64,000 nucleotides of DNA, taken from positions 27,820-91,819 of the forward strand of contig NZ_ML769303.1 in the NCBI RefSeq assembly GCF_009720385.1, given 5' to 3'. This document shows, in pieces, positions 34,481 to 43,369 of the stretch. The translations under genes and the position numbers were made by a program. Numbering within the stretch: the first letter of the stretch is position 1; each line of letters begins with the position of its first letter. Source of the DNA: Catellatospora vulcania. Lineage in GTDB: Bacteria > Actinomycetota > Actinomycetes > Mycobacteriales > Micromonosporaceae. Under the pieces are notes generated by a model. That model did not search any database and had not been told where the DNA came from. It saw only the letters and a program-made list of their open reading frames with translations.

Positions 34481-34509
34481 TTGTCATGTGGCGCACGTCA
34501 TGTCAGGAT
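34481..34509 (+). promoter_or_regulatory. Promoter for the aldehyde dehydrogenase-potABC operon
   Basis: TTGTCA (34481-34486), a 17-bp spacer and CAGGAT (34504-34509). Transcription would start near 34516, about 37 bases before the ATG. The 254-base divergent region with the Lrp gene is a natural place for Lrp binding, though no clear operator is read. Confidence 0.5.
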
Positions 34510-34552
34510 CGTCGCGCCACGGGTTGTTGAACATCTGACAGTGGGAGGCGAT

Positions 34553-36037
34553 ATGGCCGGCTTTTCGCCGAATGTCATCGGTGATCGGATCGCCGACGGC
34601 ACGTCAGGTGAGCGGTTCTCCGTGGTCAACCCCGCCGACGGTAGCACCGTGGCGGAGTACGGACTGGCTGGTCAGGAAGATGTGGACGCGGCTGTGGCGG
34701 CCGCGTGGGCGGCCTTTGCGGGCTGGTCCGGCGCGACGCCGGGCGAGCGCTCCGGAGCCCTGCACCGCCTGGCCGCGCTGCTGTCCGAGCGGGCCGGTGA
34801 CTTCGTGGCCGCCGAGGTGGCGCAGACCGGCAAGCCGGTGCGCCTGGCCAGCGAGTTCGACGTGCCGGGGACGATCGACAACACCGCCTTCTTCGCGGGG
34901 GCGGCCCGTGATCTGCAGGGCAAGGCGGCGGGGGAGTACTCCGCCGACCACACCAGCTACGTGCGGCGCGAGGCGATCGGCGTGGTCGGCTCGATCTCGC
35001 CGTGGAACTACCCGCTGCAGATGGCGGCCTGGAAGATCCTGCCCGCGATCGCGGCGGGCAACACCATCGTGCTCAAGCCCGCCGAGCTGACCCCGCTGAC
35101 CAGCGTGATGTTCGCGCAGGCCTGCCTGGACGCGGGCATCCCGGCCGGGGTCGTCAACGTGGTCACCGGGCGCGGCCCGACGGCCGGGGCGGCGCTGGTC
35201 GCGCACCCCGACGTGGACATGGTCAGCTTCACCGGTTCGACGGCGGTGGGCCGCGGGATCGGTGCGACGGCGGCGGGCGCGGTCAAGCGGGTGCACCTGG
35301 AGCTGGGCGGCAAGGCCCCGTTCCTGGTCTTCGACGACGCGGACGTGGAGGCCGCGGCGCAGGGCGCGGTGGCCGGGTCGCTGATCAACTCGGGTCAGGA
35401 CTGCACCGCGGCCACCCGCGCGTACGTGCAGCGGCCGCTCTATGACCGGTTCGTGGCCCGGGTCGCCGAGCTGTTCGAGGGCGTACGCGCCGGCGACCCG
35501 CTGGACCCGGCGACCGACATCGGCCCGCTGATCAGCCTCGCCCAGCGCGACCGGGTGGCGGGTTTCGTCGACCGGGCCCGCGCGGCGGGCGCCAAGATCG
35601 TGGCGGGCGGCCGGGTGCCGGAGGGGCTGGCGCACGGCGCCTACTACGCGCCCACGCTGATCGTCGACGCCGCCCAGGACAGCGAGGTCGTCCAGCACGA
35701 GGTGTTCGGCCCGGTGCTGGTCGTGCTGCCGTTCGACGCCGATGATGAGGGTGTGGCGCTGGCCAACGACACGCCGTACGGCCTGGCCGCGAGCGTGTGG
35801 ACCCGGGACGTCCACCGGTCGCTGCGGGGCACCCGCGAGCTGCGCGCCGGATGTGTGTGGGTCAACGACCACATCCCGATCATCAGCGAGATGCCACACG
35901 GGGGTTACCGTCGCTCCGGCTTCGGAAAGGACATGTCCACGTACTCGTTCGACGAGTACACCCAGATCAAGCACGTCATGTACGACATCACCGCGGTCGC
36001 CGCGAAGCCGTGGCACCGCACCGTCTTCAGTCAGTAA
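34553..36037 (+). CDS. Gamma-aminobutyraldehyde-type dehydrogenase, copy 1
   Basis: A 494-residue NAD(P)-dependent aldehyde dehydrogenase. SPWNYPLQMAAWKILPAIAAGN is the cofactor-binding segment, LELGGKAPFLVF holds the general-base Glu, and NSGQDCTAATR the catalytic Cys. The end (MPHGGYRRSGFGKDMSTYSFDEYTQIKHVMYD) is typical of PatD/PuuC-like enzymes that oxidise 4-aminobutanal to GABA. GGGAGG precedes the ATG at short spacing. It heads the operon continuing into the second PotD-like protein and PotABC. A second, similar enzyme is encoded at 47609. Confidence 0.88.
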   Translation: MAGFSPNVIGDRIADGTSGERFSVVNPADGSTVAEYGLAGQEDVDAAVAAAWAAFAGWSGATPGERSGALHRLAALLSERAGDFVAAEVAQTGKPVRLASEFDVPGTIDNTAFFAGAARDLQGKAAGEYSADHTSYVRREAIGVVGSISPWNYPLQMAAWKILPAIAAGNTIVLKPAELTPLTSVMFAQACLDAGIPAGVVNVVTGRGPTAGAALVAHPDVDMVSFTGSTAVGRGIGATAAGAVKRVHLELGGKAPFLVFDDADVEAAAQGAVAGSLINSGQDCTAATRAYVQRPLYDRFVARVAELFEGVRAGDPLDPATDIGPLISLAQRDRVAGFVDRARAAGAKIVAGGRVPEGLAHGAYYAPTLIVDAAQDSEVVQHEVFGPVLVVLPFDADDEGVALANDTPYGLAASVWTRDVHRSLRGTRELRAGCVWVNDHIPIISEMPHGGYRRSGFGKDMSTYSFDEYTQIKHVMYDITAVAAKPWHRTVFSQ

Positions 36038-36083
36038 GTGATATCTGCGCCTGTAAACCCCTCTGGCAGTGAAGGAACGTTCG

Positions 36084-37319
36084 ATGGCTCGTCGTATACC
36101 ACTCTCCCCGCAGGCCCAGGCAGTGCTGGCGGCCATGCCGTCACGCCGGACGGTGCTGCGCGGGGCTCTCGCCGGTGGGGCTTTCGCGGTTGCCGGCGGC
36201 GCGCTCGCCGCCTGCGGCACCAAGGGCACCAACAGCGGCGCCCCCGGCCCGTCGGCCGGCCCGCTCTGCACCGTCGCCGACGTGTCGGCCGCCGAACGCA
36301 AGATCGCCTTCTCCAACTGGCCCGCCTACATGGACGAGGACGAGAAGAACCCCGAGGTCCACCCGACGCTGGTGGCCTTCAAGGCCAAGACCGGCATCGA
36401 CGTCACCTACACCGCCGACATCAACGACAACAACGAGTTCTACGGCAAGATCCGTACGCAGCTCGCGGCGTGCCAGCCGATCGACCGCGACCTCGTGGTG
36501 TTCACCGACTGGATGGCGGCGACGTTCATCCGCAACGGCTTCGCCGCGAAGTTCAGCGCCGACAAGGTCGCCACGTTCGCGAAGAACCTGGCTCCGTCCC
36601 TGCGCGGCCGACAGTTCGACCCGAACATGGAGTACGCGGCGCCGTGGCAGTCGGGCCTGACCGGCATCGGCGTCAACACCGCGGTGACCAAGGAGGTGCG
36701 CACGGTCGACGAGCTGCTGACCCGGCCCGACCTGAAGGGCAAGGTCACCTGCCTCACCGAGATGCACGACACGATGGGCTTCATGCTCCTGTCCATCGGC
36801 AAGGACCCGGGCAACTTCACCACCGCCGACTTCGACACGGCGCTGGAGAAGCTGAAGGCCGCCGTGGCGTCGGGGCAGATCCGCCGCTTCACCGGCAACG
36901 ACTACGTGCAGGACCTGGCCAAGGGCGACATCGCCGCCTGTATCGCGTGGTCCGGCGACGTCATCCAGCTCGGCTTCGAGAACGACAAGATCAAGCTGGT
37001 CACGCCGGACGAGGGCATGATGCTCTGGTCGGACAACATGATGATCCCGATCACCTCGCCGCACGCGGCGAACGCGATGGCGTTGATCGACTACTACTAC
37101 GATCCGAAGGTGGCCGCCGAGCTGGCCGCGTTCGTGAACTACGTCTGCCCGGTGGCGGGCGCGCAGGAGGAGATGGTCAAGATCGACCCGGACCTCGCGC
37201 AGAACCCGCTCATCTTCCCCGACGCCGCGATGCAGTCGAAGATCAAGATCTTCAAGCCGCTGACCGAGGCTGAGGAGAAGGAGTACCAGGGCAAGTTCCA
37301 GGCAGCGATCGGGGCGTGA
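36084..37319 (+). CDS. Tat-exported polyamine ABC binding lipoprotein (PotD-like), copy 2
   Basis: A 411-residue binding lipoprotein closely similar to the protein at 32405. The Tat motif is SRRTVLRGALAGG and the lipobox LAAC. The mature domain shares SNWPAYMDEDEKNPEVHPTL, TYTADINDNNEFYGKI, IRRFTGNDYVQDLAKGD and YVCPVAGAQEEMVKIDP with its paralogue. The ATG at 36084 has AAGGA 7 bases upstream. It lies 4 bases before the ATPase gene, so it is the cognate binding protein of the PotABC transporter. Spermidine or putrescine is the expected ligand. Confidence 0.92.
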   Translation: MARRIPLSPQAQAVLAAMPSRRTVLRGALAGGAFAVAGGALAACGTKGTNSGAPGPSAGPLCTVADVSAAERKIAFSNWPAYMDEDEKNPEVHPTLVAFKAKTGIDVTYTADINDNNEFYGKIRTQLAACQPIDRDLVVFTDWMAATFIRNGFAAKFSADKVATFAKNLAPSLRGRQFDPNMEYAAPWQSGLTGIGVNTAVTKEVRTVDELLTRPDLKGKVTCLTEMHDTMGFMLLSIGKDPGNFTTADFDTALEKLKAAVASGQIRRFTGNDYVQDLAKGDIAACIAWSGDVIQLGFENDKIKLVTPDEGMMLWSDNMMIPITSPHAANAMALIDYYYDPKVAAELAAFVNYVCPVAGAQEEMVKIDPDLAQNPLIFPDAAMQSKIKIFKPLTEAEEKEYQGKFQAAIGA

Positions 37320-37323
37320 CAGG

Positions 37324-38409
37324 TTGACCGACCAGGACCTCTGCATCGAGAACGTCACCAAGACGTTCGGCGGCTTCACCGCCGTCGACGACCTCACCCT
37401 GACCATTCCGGACGGCTCGTTCTTCGCGCTGCTCGGGGCGTCGGGCTGCGGCAAGACAACCACCCTTCGCATGGTCGCCGGCCTGGAGGAGCCGAACGCC
37501 GGGCGGATCACGCTCGGCGGGCTGGACATCACCCGGATGCGCCCCTACAAGCGGCCGGTCAACACGGTGTTCCAGAGCTACGCGCTGTTCCCGCACATGA
37601 GCGTCGAGGACAACGTGGCGTTCGGCCTGCGCCGCAAGGGCGAGAACCGGGCGGACACCCGCCGCAAGGTCGCCGAGATGCTCGACCTGGTCCAGCTCGG
37701 CCAGTACGGGTCGCGCCGCCCGGCGCAGCTGTCCGGCGGGCAGCAGCAGCGGGTGGCGCTGGCCCGTGCCCTGGTCAACCAGCCTGAGGTGCTGCTGCTC
37801 GACGAGCCGCTCGGCGCGCTCGACCTGAAGCTGCGCCGCCAGATGCAGATCGAGCTCAAGCGCATCCAGACCGAGGTCGGCATCACCTTCGTGCATGTCA
37901 CGCACGACCAGGAGGAGGCCATGACCATGGCCGACACCGTCGCGGTGATGCAGGCGGGGCGGATCGAGCAGCTCGGTGCGCCCGCTGAGATGTACGAGTT
38001 CCCCGCCTCGGCGTTCGTGGCCAACTTCCTCGGCCAGTCCAACCTGATCAAGGCCGAGGTGACTGGGCAGGCCGACGGCCACGTCACGGTCGACGCGCAC
38101 GGCAACCGGCTGGCGGTGCCGTCGGCCCGGTGCCGGGTCACCTCCGGCACGGCCCTGCTGGGCGTACGCCCGGAGAAGCTGCACCTGGCCGACGGCCTGG
38201 CCGCGGTGCCCTCGGGCCACGCGGCGGTGCAGGGCGTCGTCACCGACGCGTCCTTCACCGGCGTCTCCACGCAGTACCTGGTGCGCGCCCCGTGGGGCAG
38301 TGAGCTGACGGTGTTCGTGCCCAACTCCGGCATCGCGAACCCGGCGCTGCCCGGGGCGGAGGTGGCGGTGCACTGGTCGCCCGCGCACTCGTTCCTCGTG
38401 GGGAGCTGA
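37324..38409 (+). CDS. potA: Polyamine ABC transporter ATPase (PotA-like)
   Basis: A 361-residue ABC ATPase energising polyamine import. Walker A GASGCGKTTTLRM, Q-loop VFQSYALFPHM, signature LSGGQQQRVALARAL, Walker B LLLDEPLGALD and the His switch VTHDQEEAM are intact. The C-terminal TOBE domain (about residues 270-360, LLGVRPEKLHLAD) is the regulatory part of PotA-type ATPases. The start is a TTG four bases after the previous stop. Further permease genes follow with overlaps or one-base gaps, marking one operon. Confidence 0.92.
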   Translation: MTDQDLCIENVTKTFGGFTAVDDLTLTIPDGSFFALLGASGCGKTTTLRMVAGLEEPNAGRITLGGLDITRMRPYKRPVNTVFQSYALFPHMSVEDNVAFGLRRKGENRADTRRKVAEMLDLVQLGQYGSRRPAQLSGGQQQRVALARALVNQPEVLLLDEPLGALDLKLRRQMQIELKRIQTEVGITFVHVTHDQEEAMTMADTVAVMQAGRIEQLGAPAEMYEFPASAFVANFLGQSNLIKAEVTGQADGHVTVDAHGNRLAVPSARCRVTSGTALLGVRPEKLHLADGLAAVPSGHAAVQGVVTDASFTGVSTQYLVRAPWGSELTVFVPNSGIANPALPGAEVAVHWSPAHSFLVGS

Positions 38410-38410
38410 C

Positions 38411-39334
38411 GTGGCCGCCCTGCTGCCCACGGCGTCGGGCACGCCCGCCGCCGCCACCGAGATCCCGGTCGAACCCCCGGCCGGGATGCGGCGGCGGCGG
38501 TGGATCCCGTACGCCCTGCTCGCCCCCGGCCTGCTGTGGCTGGCGGTCTTCTTCGTGTACCCGGTGTTCCAGCTCGTCATGGCGAGCCTGTGGGACCCGA
38601 GCGGCTCGGTCGAGACCGGCTACACGTTCACCTGGCAGTTCTCGAACTACGCCGACGCGTGGGAGATGTTCCACGTCCAGTTCCTGCGCTCGCTGTGGTA
38701 CGCGCTGATCACCACGGTGGTCTGCGTGCTGCTGGGCTACCCGCTGGCGTACGCGATCGCGATCAAGGGCGGGCGCTGGAAGAACCTGATGCTGGTCGGC
38801 GTGATCGCGCCGTTCTTCACCAGCTACCTGGTGCGCACCTACTCGTGGAAGGCGATCCTGTCCGACAGCGGGCCGGTGGTCGACTTCCTGAAGTGGGCGC
38901 ACCTGCTGGGGCCGGACGGGCGGCTGCTGGCGACCGAGTTCGCGGTGATCGCGGGCCTGGTCTACAACTTCCTGCCGTTCATGGTGCTGCCGCTGTACGC
39001 CAGCCTCGACAAGCTGGACACCCGGCTGCTGGAGGCGGCGCGCGACCTGTACCACGGGCCGGTGCGCAGCTTCTTCCGCGTGACGCTGCCGCTGTCCATG
39101 CCGGGCGTCATCGCGGGAACGCTGCTCACCTTCATCCCGGCGGCCGGCGACTACGTCAACGCGCAGCTGCTGGGCGGGCCGAACACGCAGATGATCGGCA
39201 GCGTGATCCAGTCGCGCTTCCTGGTGGTCAACGACTATCCGATCGCGTCCGCGCTGTCGGTGATGCTGATGGTGACGATCCTGGTGCTGGTGACGGTCTA
39301 CGTCAGCACCGCGGGCACGGAGGAGGTGGTCTGA
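38411..39334 (+). CDS. potB: Polyamine ABC transporter permease (PotB-like)
   Basis: A 307-residue inner-membrane permease with about six membrane segments (YALLAPGLLWLAVFFVYPVF; LWYALITTVVCVLLGYPLAY; FAVIAGLVYNFLPFMVLPLY). The EAA coupling motif is EAARDLYHGPVRSFFRVTLPLSMPGV, which contacts the ATPase. The GTG start lies one base after the potA stop. Forms the channel with PotC. Confidence 0.92.
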   Translation: MAALLPTASGTPAAATEIPVEPPAGMRRRRWIPYALLAPGLLWLAVFFVYPVFQLVMASLWDPSGSVETGYTFTWQFSNYADAWEMFHVQFLRSLWYALITTVVCVLLGYPLAYAIAIKGGRWKNLMLVGVIAPFFTSYLVRTYSWKAILSDSGPVVDFLKWAHLLGPDGRLLATEFAVIAGLVYNFLPFMVLPLYASLDKLDTRLLEAARDLYHGPVRSFFRVTLPLSMPGVIAGTLLTFIPAAGDYVNAQLLGGPNTQMIGSVIQSRFLVVNDYPIASALSVMLMVTILVLVTVYVSTAGTEEVV

Positions 39335-40167
39335 TGCACGGGTTCTGGCGCTGGATCGCCGAGAAGTGGGTGCTGCTGCTCGGGTTCGTGCTGCTGGCCT
39401 ACCTGTTCGTGCCGATCGCCGTGGTCATGCTGCTGTCGTTCAACCAGCCGGCCAGCCGCAACACGACGTACGTGCTGGACTTCGCCACGTTCGACTTCAC
39501 CTGGAACAACTGGACCGACATGTGCGGGGCGGCGGGCATCTGCGACTCGCTGATGCGCAGCATCTACGTGGGCCTGTCCGCCACGTTGATCGCCACCATC
39601 CTGGGAACTTTGATCTCTTTTGCCCTGGTTCGCTACCGGTTCATCGGCCGGGGCAGTACCAACACGCTGATCTTCCTGCCGATGGCCACCCCGGAAATCG
39701 TCATGGGCACCTCGCTGTTGACCCTGTTCATAGGGCTGCAGATCCCGATGGGCTTCTTGACGATCCTGATCGCGCATGTCATGTTCTGCATATCGTTTGT
39801 AGTGGTCACCGTGAAGGCGCGGCTGGCCGGGCTTGATCCGAGGCTGCAGGAGGCGGCGATGGACCTGTACGCGACGCCGTGGCAGGCGTTCCGTCTGGTC
39901 ATCCTGCCGCTCGTGCTGCCCGGCATCGTGGCCGCCGCCCTGCTGGCGTTCTCGCTGAGCTTCGACGACTTCATCATCACCAACTTCGTCACCGGCACCA
40001 GCGACTACACGACGTTCCCCATGTTCATCTGGGGCTCGAACCTGCGCGGCATCCCGCCGCAGGTCAACGCCATCGCCACCGCGATGTTCCTGATCTCGTT
40101 CGCGTTCGTCATCGCGGGCCAGCTGCGCACCCGTCGCCGCTCCGCCCGCCGCGCCGCGACGTCCTAG
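39334..40167 (+). CDS. potC: Polyamine ABC transporter permease (PotC-like)
   Basis: A 277-residue permease with six membrane segments (WVLLLGFVLLAYLFVPIAVVML; FVIAGQL near the end). The EAA-type motif is EAAMDLYATPWQAFRLVILPLVLPGIV, and LSFDDFIITNFVTG is a conserved PotC segment. Its ATG overlaps the potB stop by one base (TGATG), with GGAGGAGG upstream. It is the last gene of the transport operon; a large hairpin follows. Confidence 0.93.
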   Translation: MHGFWRWIAEKWVLLLGFVLLAYLFVPIAVVMLLSFNQPASRNTTYVLDFATFDFTWNNWTDMCGAAGICDSLMRSIYVGLSATLIATILGTLISFALVRYRFIGRGSTNTLIFLPMATPEIVMGTSLLTLFIGLQIPMGFLTILIAHVMFCISFVVVTVKARLAGLDPRLQEAAMDLYATPWQAFRLVILPLVLPGIVAAALLAFSLSFDDFIITNFVTGTSDYTTFPMFIWGSNLRGIPPQVNAIATAMFLISFAFVIAGQLRTRRRSARRAATS

Positions 40168-40175
40168 CAAACCTG

Positions 40176-40229
40176 ACGGCCGCCGACCGGACCCACGCCT
40201 GATTCGTGGGGAGCCGGCTCGGCGGCCGT
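40176..40229 (+). terminator. Terminator of the pot operon
   Basis: ACGGCCGCCGA (40176-40186) pairs with TCGGCGGCCGT (40219-40229), and CCCACG (40192-40197) with CGTGGG (40205-40210). A T-containing stretch (TTTGGTATT) follows. Confidence 0.7.
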
Positions 40230-40237
40230 TTGGTATT

Positions 40238-40260
40238 CCCAGACATTTCGTTTGTCTGGG
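40238..40260 (+). promoter_or_regulatory. Palindrome upstream of the second DAO gene
   Basis: CCCAGACA (40238-40245) and TGTCTGGG (40253-40260) form a perfect 8-bp inverted repeat, followed by the locally AT-rich TATTTATAGG. It could be an operator or a second terminator hairpin. Confidence 0.35.
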
Positions 40261-40321
40261 TATTTATAGGGAAAAGGAGCCGCAAAACGGCTTCCCGGTT
40301 GTAGAAGGAGGAGATCGGCTC

Positions 40322-41734
40322 ATGCGGGCCAAAGGATCAAAACTGTGGGCGTCGGCGCTGTCAGATGCGTCGCCGACGCCGTACTGGACGGACCGGCCTG
40401 AGCGGCCGGCATCCGTGCCCCCGCTGACCAGCGCGACCACCGCGCAGCTGGCAGTCATCGGGGGCGGCTACAGCGGCCTGTGGACGGCGCTGCTGGCCAA
40501 GGAGCGCGACCCGTCGACCGACGTGGTCCTGCTCGAATCGGGGGTGTGCGGCCACGCCGCCTCCGGACGCAACGGCGGATTCTGCTCCGCGAGCCTCACG
40601 CACGGGCTCGCCAACGGGGTGGACCGCTTCCCGGACGAGATCACCGAGCTGGAACGGCTCGGCCGGGAGAACCTCGACCAGATCGAGGACACGCTGGGCC
40701 GGTACGGCATCGACTGCGACTTCGAGCGCACCGGTGAGCTGGAGGTGGCCACCTCCGCGTACCAGCTGGACTGGCTGCACGAGTCGGCGGAGCTGACCCG
40801 GTCGATGGGTTACCGCGCCGAGGTGTTCGACGCCGACCAGGTGCGGGCCGAGGTCGACTCGCCCACGTACCTGGGTGGCTGGTGGGACCGCGACCGGGTG
40901 GCCATGGTCGATCCGGCGAAGCTGGCCTGGGGCCTGCGGCAGGCGTGCCTGATCCTGGGCGTGCGCATCTACGAGGGCACTCCGGTGCTCGGGGTGAGCA
41001 GCGGCCGCGACGGCCTGCTGCTGCGTACCCCGCACGGCGAGGTGCGGGCGGCCCGGGTCGCGCTGGCGACCAGTGCCTTCGGTCCGCTGGTGCGCAAGCT
41101 CAAGCGCTACCTGATCCCGGTGTACGACTACGCCCTGATGACCGAGCCGCTGTCCGCAGCCCAGCTCGGTGACCTGGGCTGGCGTAACCGGCAGGGGCTG
41201 GGTGATTCGGCGAACCAGTTCCACTACTACCGGCTCACCGCGGACAACCGGATCCTGTTCGGCGGCTACGACGCGATCTACCACTTCGGCAACCGGATCG
41301 CGCCGACCCTCGAACAGCGCGAGGACACCTTCGCCCGGCTGGCCGAGCACTTCTTCACCACGTTCCCGCAGCTGGAGGGACTTCGGTTCACGCACAGCTG
41401 GGGCGGGGTGATAGACACCTGCACCCGCTTCTGCGCCTTCTTCGGCACCGCCTTCGGCGGTCGGCTGGCCTACGCGGCCGGCTACACCGGACTGGGCGTG
41501 GGCGCGACCCGCTTCGGCGCGCAGGTGATGCTCGACCACCTCGAAGGAGCGTCCACGGAGCGCACCAGGCTGGACTTCGTACGGTCCAAGCCCTGGCCGC
41601 TGCCGCCGGAACCGCTGCGCTCGCTCGGCATCCAGCTGACCCGCTGGTCGCTGGCCCGCGCCGACGAGCACCAGGGACGCCGCAACCTGTGGCTGCGCAC
41701 GCTCGACCACGCCGGTCTCGGTTTCGACTCCTGA
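40322..41734 (+). CDS. DAO-family FAD oxidoreductase (PuuB-like), second copy
   Basis: A 470-residue FAD enzyme of the same family as that at 29444. The Rossmann motif is AVIGGGYSGLWTALLAKE near residue 43, the second motif CGHAASGRNGGFCSA, and near the C-terminus AAGYTGLGVGATRFGAQV. The N-terminal DASPTPYWTDRPERP is typical of PuuB-like amine oxidases. AAGGAGG lies about 10 bases before the ATG. It follows the pot operon but is separated by two hairpins, so it probably has its own promoter. Confidence 0.85.
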   Translation: MRAKGSKLWASALSDASPTPYWTDRPERPASVPPLTSATTAQLAVIGGGYSGLWTALLAKERDPSTDVVLLESGVCGHAASGRNGGFCSASLTHGLANGVDRFPDEITELERLGRENLDQIEDTLGRYGIDCDFERTGELEVATSAYQLDWLHESAELTRSMGYRAEVFDADQVRAEVDSPTYLGGWWDRDRVAMVDPAKLAWGLRQACLILGVRIYEGTPVLGVSSGRDGLLLRTPHGEVRAARVALATSAFGPLVRKLKRYLIPVYDYALMTEPLSAAQLGDLGWRNRQGLGDSANQFHYYRLTADNRILFGGYDAIYHFGNRIAPTLEQREDTFARLAEHFFTTFPQLEGLRFTHSWGGVIDTCTRFCAFFGTAFGGRLAYAAGYTGLGVGATRFGAQVMLDHLEGASTERTRLDFVRSKPWPLPPEPLRSLGIQLTRWSLARADEHQGRRNLWLRTLDHAGLGFDS

Positions 41735-41805
41735 CACATCCGTCCCGCCGTCCCCGTTGGTAGTCCACCCGTGGGGACCCGGGAACACACTTGAACCAAT
41801 TCGTT

Positions 41806-41826
41806 TCGTGGCCTTTGTCGCCACGA
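41806..41826 (+). promoter_or_regulatory. Small leader hairpin before the reductase gene
   Basis: TCGTGGC (41806-41812) pairs with GCCACGA (41820-41826) and ends just before the GAAGGGA ribosome-binding site of the next gene. It may influence translation. A weak feature. Confidence 0.3.
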
Positions 41827-41842
41827 GGTTGAAGGGACTTTT

Positions 41843-43105
41843 ATGCGCATCCTGCTGGTCGGCGCTGGTGGCGTCGGCAGTGCAGCAGCCGCCATCGCCG
41901 CTCGCCGTGACTTCTTCCAGCTCATGGTGGTCGCCGACTACTCTCTGGAGCGCGCCCAGCGGGCCGTCTCCGGACTGGACGACCGGTTCGTCGCAGCGAG
42001 GCTCGACGCCTCCCGCGCCGGTGACGTCGCACAGCTGTGCCGCGAGCACGGTGTGACCCACGTGCTCAACGCCGTCGATCCCCGCTTCGTCATGCCGATC
42101 TTCGACGGAGCCTACGAAGCCGGTGCGGACTACCTCGACATGGCCATGTCGCTGTCCCTGCCGCACCCGACCGACCCGTACGCCAAGACCGGCGTCATGC
42201 TCGGCGAGGAGCAGTTCGGCAAGGCCGTCGCCTGGGAGGCCGCCGACCGGCTGGCGCTCGTCGGCATCGGCGTCGAGCCGGGCCTGTCCGACATCTTCGC
42301 CCGGTACGCCGCCGACCACCTGTTCTCCGAGATCGACGAGATCGGGGTACGGGACGGGTCCAACATCACCGTCGAGGGCTTCGACTTCGCCCCGTCGTTC
42401 TCCATCTGGACCACCATCGAGGAGTGCCTCAACCCGCCGATCATCTGGGAACGCGAGCGCGGCTGGTTCACCACGGCCCCGTTCAGCGAGCCCGAGGTGT
42501 TCGACTTCCCCGAGGGCATCGGCCCGGTCGAGTGCGTCAACGTGGAGCACGAGGAGGTGCTCCTCATCCCGCGCTGGGTCGACGCCAAGCGGGTGACCTT
42601 CAAGTACGGCCTCGGCACCGAGTTCATCGAGATCCTGAAGACCGTGCACAAGCTCGGCCTTGACTCCACCCGGCCGATCGCGATCGGCGGCGGCAAGTCG
42701 CAGGTCATGGTCTCGCCGCGCGACGTGCTCGCCGCGCAGCTGCCCGACCCCGCCACGCTGGGCTCCCGGATGAAGGGCAAGACCTGCGCCGGCACCTGGG
42801 TCAAGGGCAAGGGCCTCGACGGTCGGCCCAGGGAGATGTACCTCTACCACGTCGTCGACAACGAGTGGTCCATGCGCGAGTACGGCCACCAGGCGGTGGT
42901 GTGGCAGACCGCGGTGAACCCCGTCGTCGCGCTGGAGCTGCTGGCGCAGGGCGTGTGGAAGGGCGTCGGGGTGCTCGGCCCGGAGGCGCTCGACCCGGTG
43001 CCGTTCCTGGACCTGCTGACCGCGTACGGCTCGCCCTGGGGCATGCGTGACCAGCAGCCCTTTCGGGCGGTGACCCAGGCGGCCCGCGAGGAGATCGCCG
43101 CCTGA
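41843..43105 (+). CDS. Saccharopine dehydrogenase-family reductase
   Basis: A 420-residue enzyme with an N-terminal NAD(P) Rossmann domain (ILLVGAGGVGSAAAAIAARRDFF) and the C-terminal domain of saccharopine/carboxynorspermidine dehydrogenases (AAQLPDPATLGSRMKGKTCAGTWVKGKG; GHQAVVWQTAVNPVVALELL). Members reduce or oxidise imines of lysine or polyamine precursors. The C-terminal motif also occurs in carboxy(nor)spermidine dehydrogenases, which fits the surrounding polyamine genes, but the substrate is not certain. GAAGGGA precedes the ATG. A strong hairpin follows the stop codon. Confidence 0.82.
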   Translation: MRILLVGAGGVGSAAAAIAARRDFFQLMVVADYSLERAQRAVSGLDDRFVAARLDASRAGDVAQLCREHGVTHVLNAVDPRFVMPIFDGAYEAGADYLDMAMSLSLPHPTDPYAKTGVMLGEEQFGKAVAWEAADRLALVGIGVEPGLSDIFARYAADHLFSEIDEIGVRDGSNITVEGFDFAPSFSIWTTIEECLNPPIIWERERGWFTTAPFSEPEVFDFPEGIGPVECVNVEHEEVLLIPRWVDAKRVTFKYGLGTEFIEILKTVHKLGLDSTRPIAIGGGKSQVMVSPRDVLAAQLPDPATLGSRMKGKTCAGTWVKGKGLDGRPREMYLYHVVDNEWSMREYGHQAVVWQTAVNPVVALELLAQGVWKGVGVLGPEALDPVPFLDLLTAYGSPWGMRDQQPFRAVTQAAREEIAA

Positions 43106-43115
43106 GCGCCGTTCG

Positions 43116-43166
43116 GTGCTCCCTCGGGCATGTCCGCGCTCAGGCGGGACGTGCCCGAGGGAGCAC
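43116..43166 (+). terminator. Terminator between the reductase gene and the Y RNA cluster
   Basis: GTGCTCCCTCGGGCA (43116-43130) pairs perfectly with TGCCCGAGGGAGCAC (43152-43166), with further partial pairing in the loop. It insulates the RNA genes from upstream transcription. Confidence 0.8.
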
Positions 43167-43186
43167 GCGGCTGCTCCGGAAGTCCG

Positions 43187-43215
43187 TTGCTCCGCCCCCG
43201 CCGCAGACTTAGAGT
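43187..43215 (+). promoter_or_regulatory. Promoter of the Y1-Y2 RNA pair
   Basis: TTGCTC (43187-43192), exactly 17 bp, TAGAGT (43210-43215). The predicted start point, about 7 bases on, coincides with the first base of the Y1 terminal stem. There is no ORF downstream, so this serves RNA genes. Confidence 0.75.
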
Positions 43216-43222
43216 GATCATC

Positions 43223-43363
43223 GCGCCTCCCGGTGCGCAGGCAGCGGATACTTCTGGCCCTGCGGGTTGCGGGTTCGAGTCCCGCGCGGACCTTCGGGTC
43301 CGGTAGCTCAATTGGCAGAGCAGCAGGTTTGTGCCGCCGCCGACTTCTGACCTCGGGAGGCGT
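43223..43363 (+). ncRNA. Y1: YrlA-type Y RNA with permuted tRNA-like module
   Basis: Terminal stem CGCCTCCCG (43224-43232) pairs perfectly with CGGGAGGCG (43354-43362). Inside an internal loop starting GGTGCG, a second helix forms from GGC-A-GCGG (43240-43247) and CCGC-C-GCC (43334-43341) with one A-C mismatch. The apical part is a tRNA in permuted order: T arm GCGGG-TTCGAGT-CCCGC (43269-43285), acceptor-like helix GCGGACC/GGTCCGG closed by TTCG (43286-43303), and D arm GCTC...GAGC (43306-43321). There is no anticodon arm. This is the plan of bacterial YrlA RNAs that bind Ro60. The rsr gene lies 1.4 kb downstream. Confidence 0.88.
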
Positions 43364-43369
43364 CCACGC

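Noticed and set aside
43269-43321. A tRNA gene, or tRNA halves, in the Y1 region (T arm and D arm sequences visible; similar at 43649-43701 and 43796-43852)
   Set aside because: The arms are in permuted order, there is no anticodon arm and no CCA-ready acceptor end, and each module is enclosed by Y RNA stems. They are YrlA-type RNAs, not tRNA genes.
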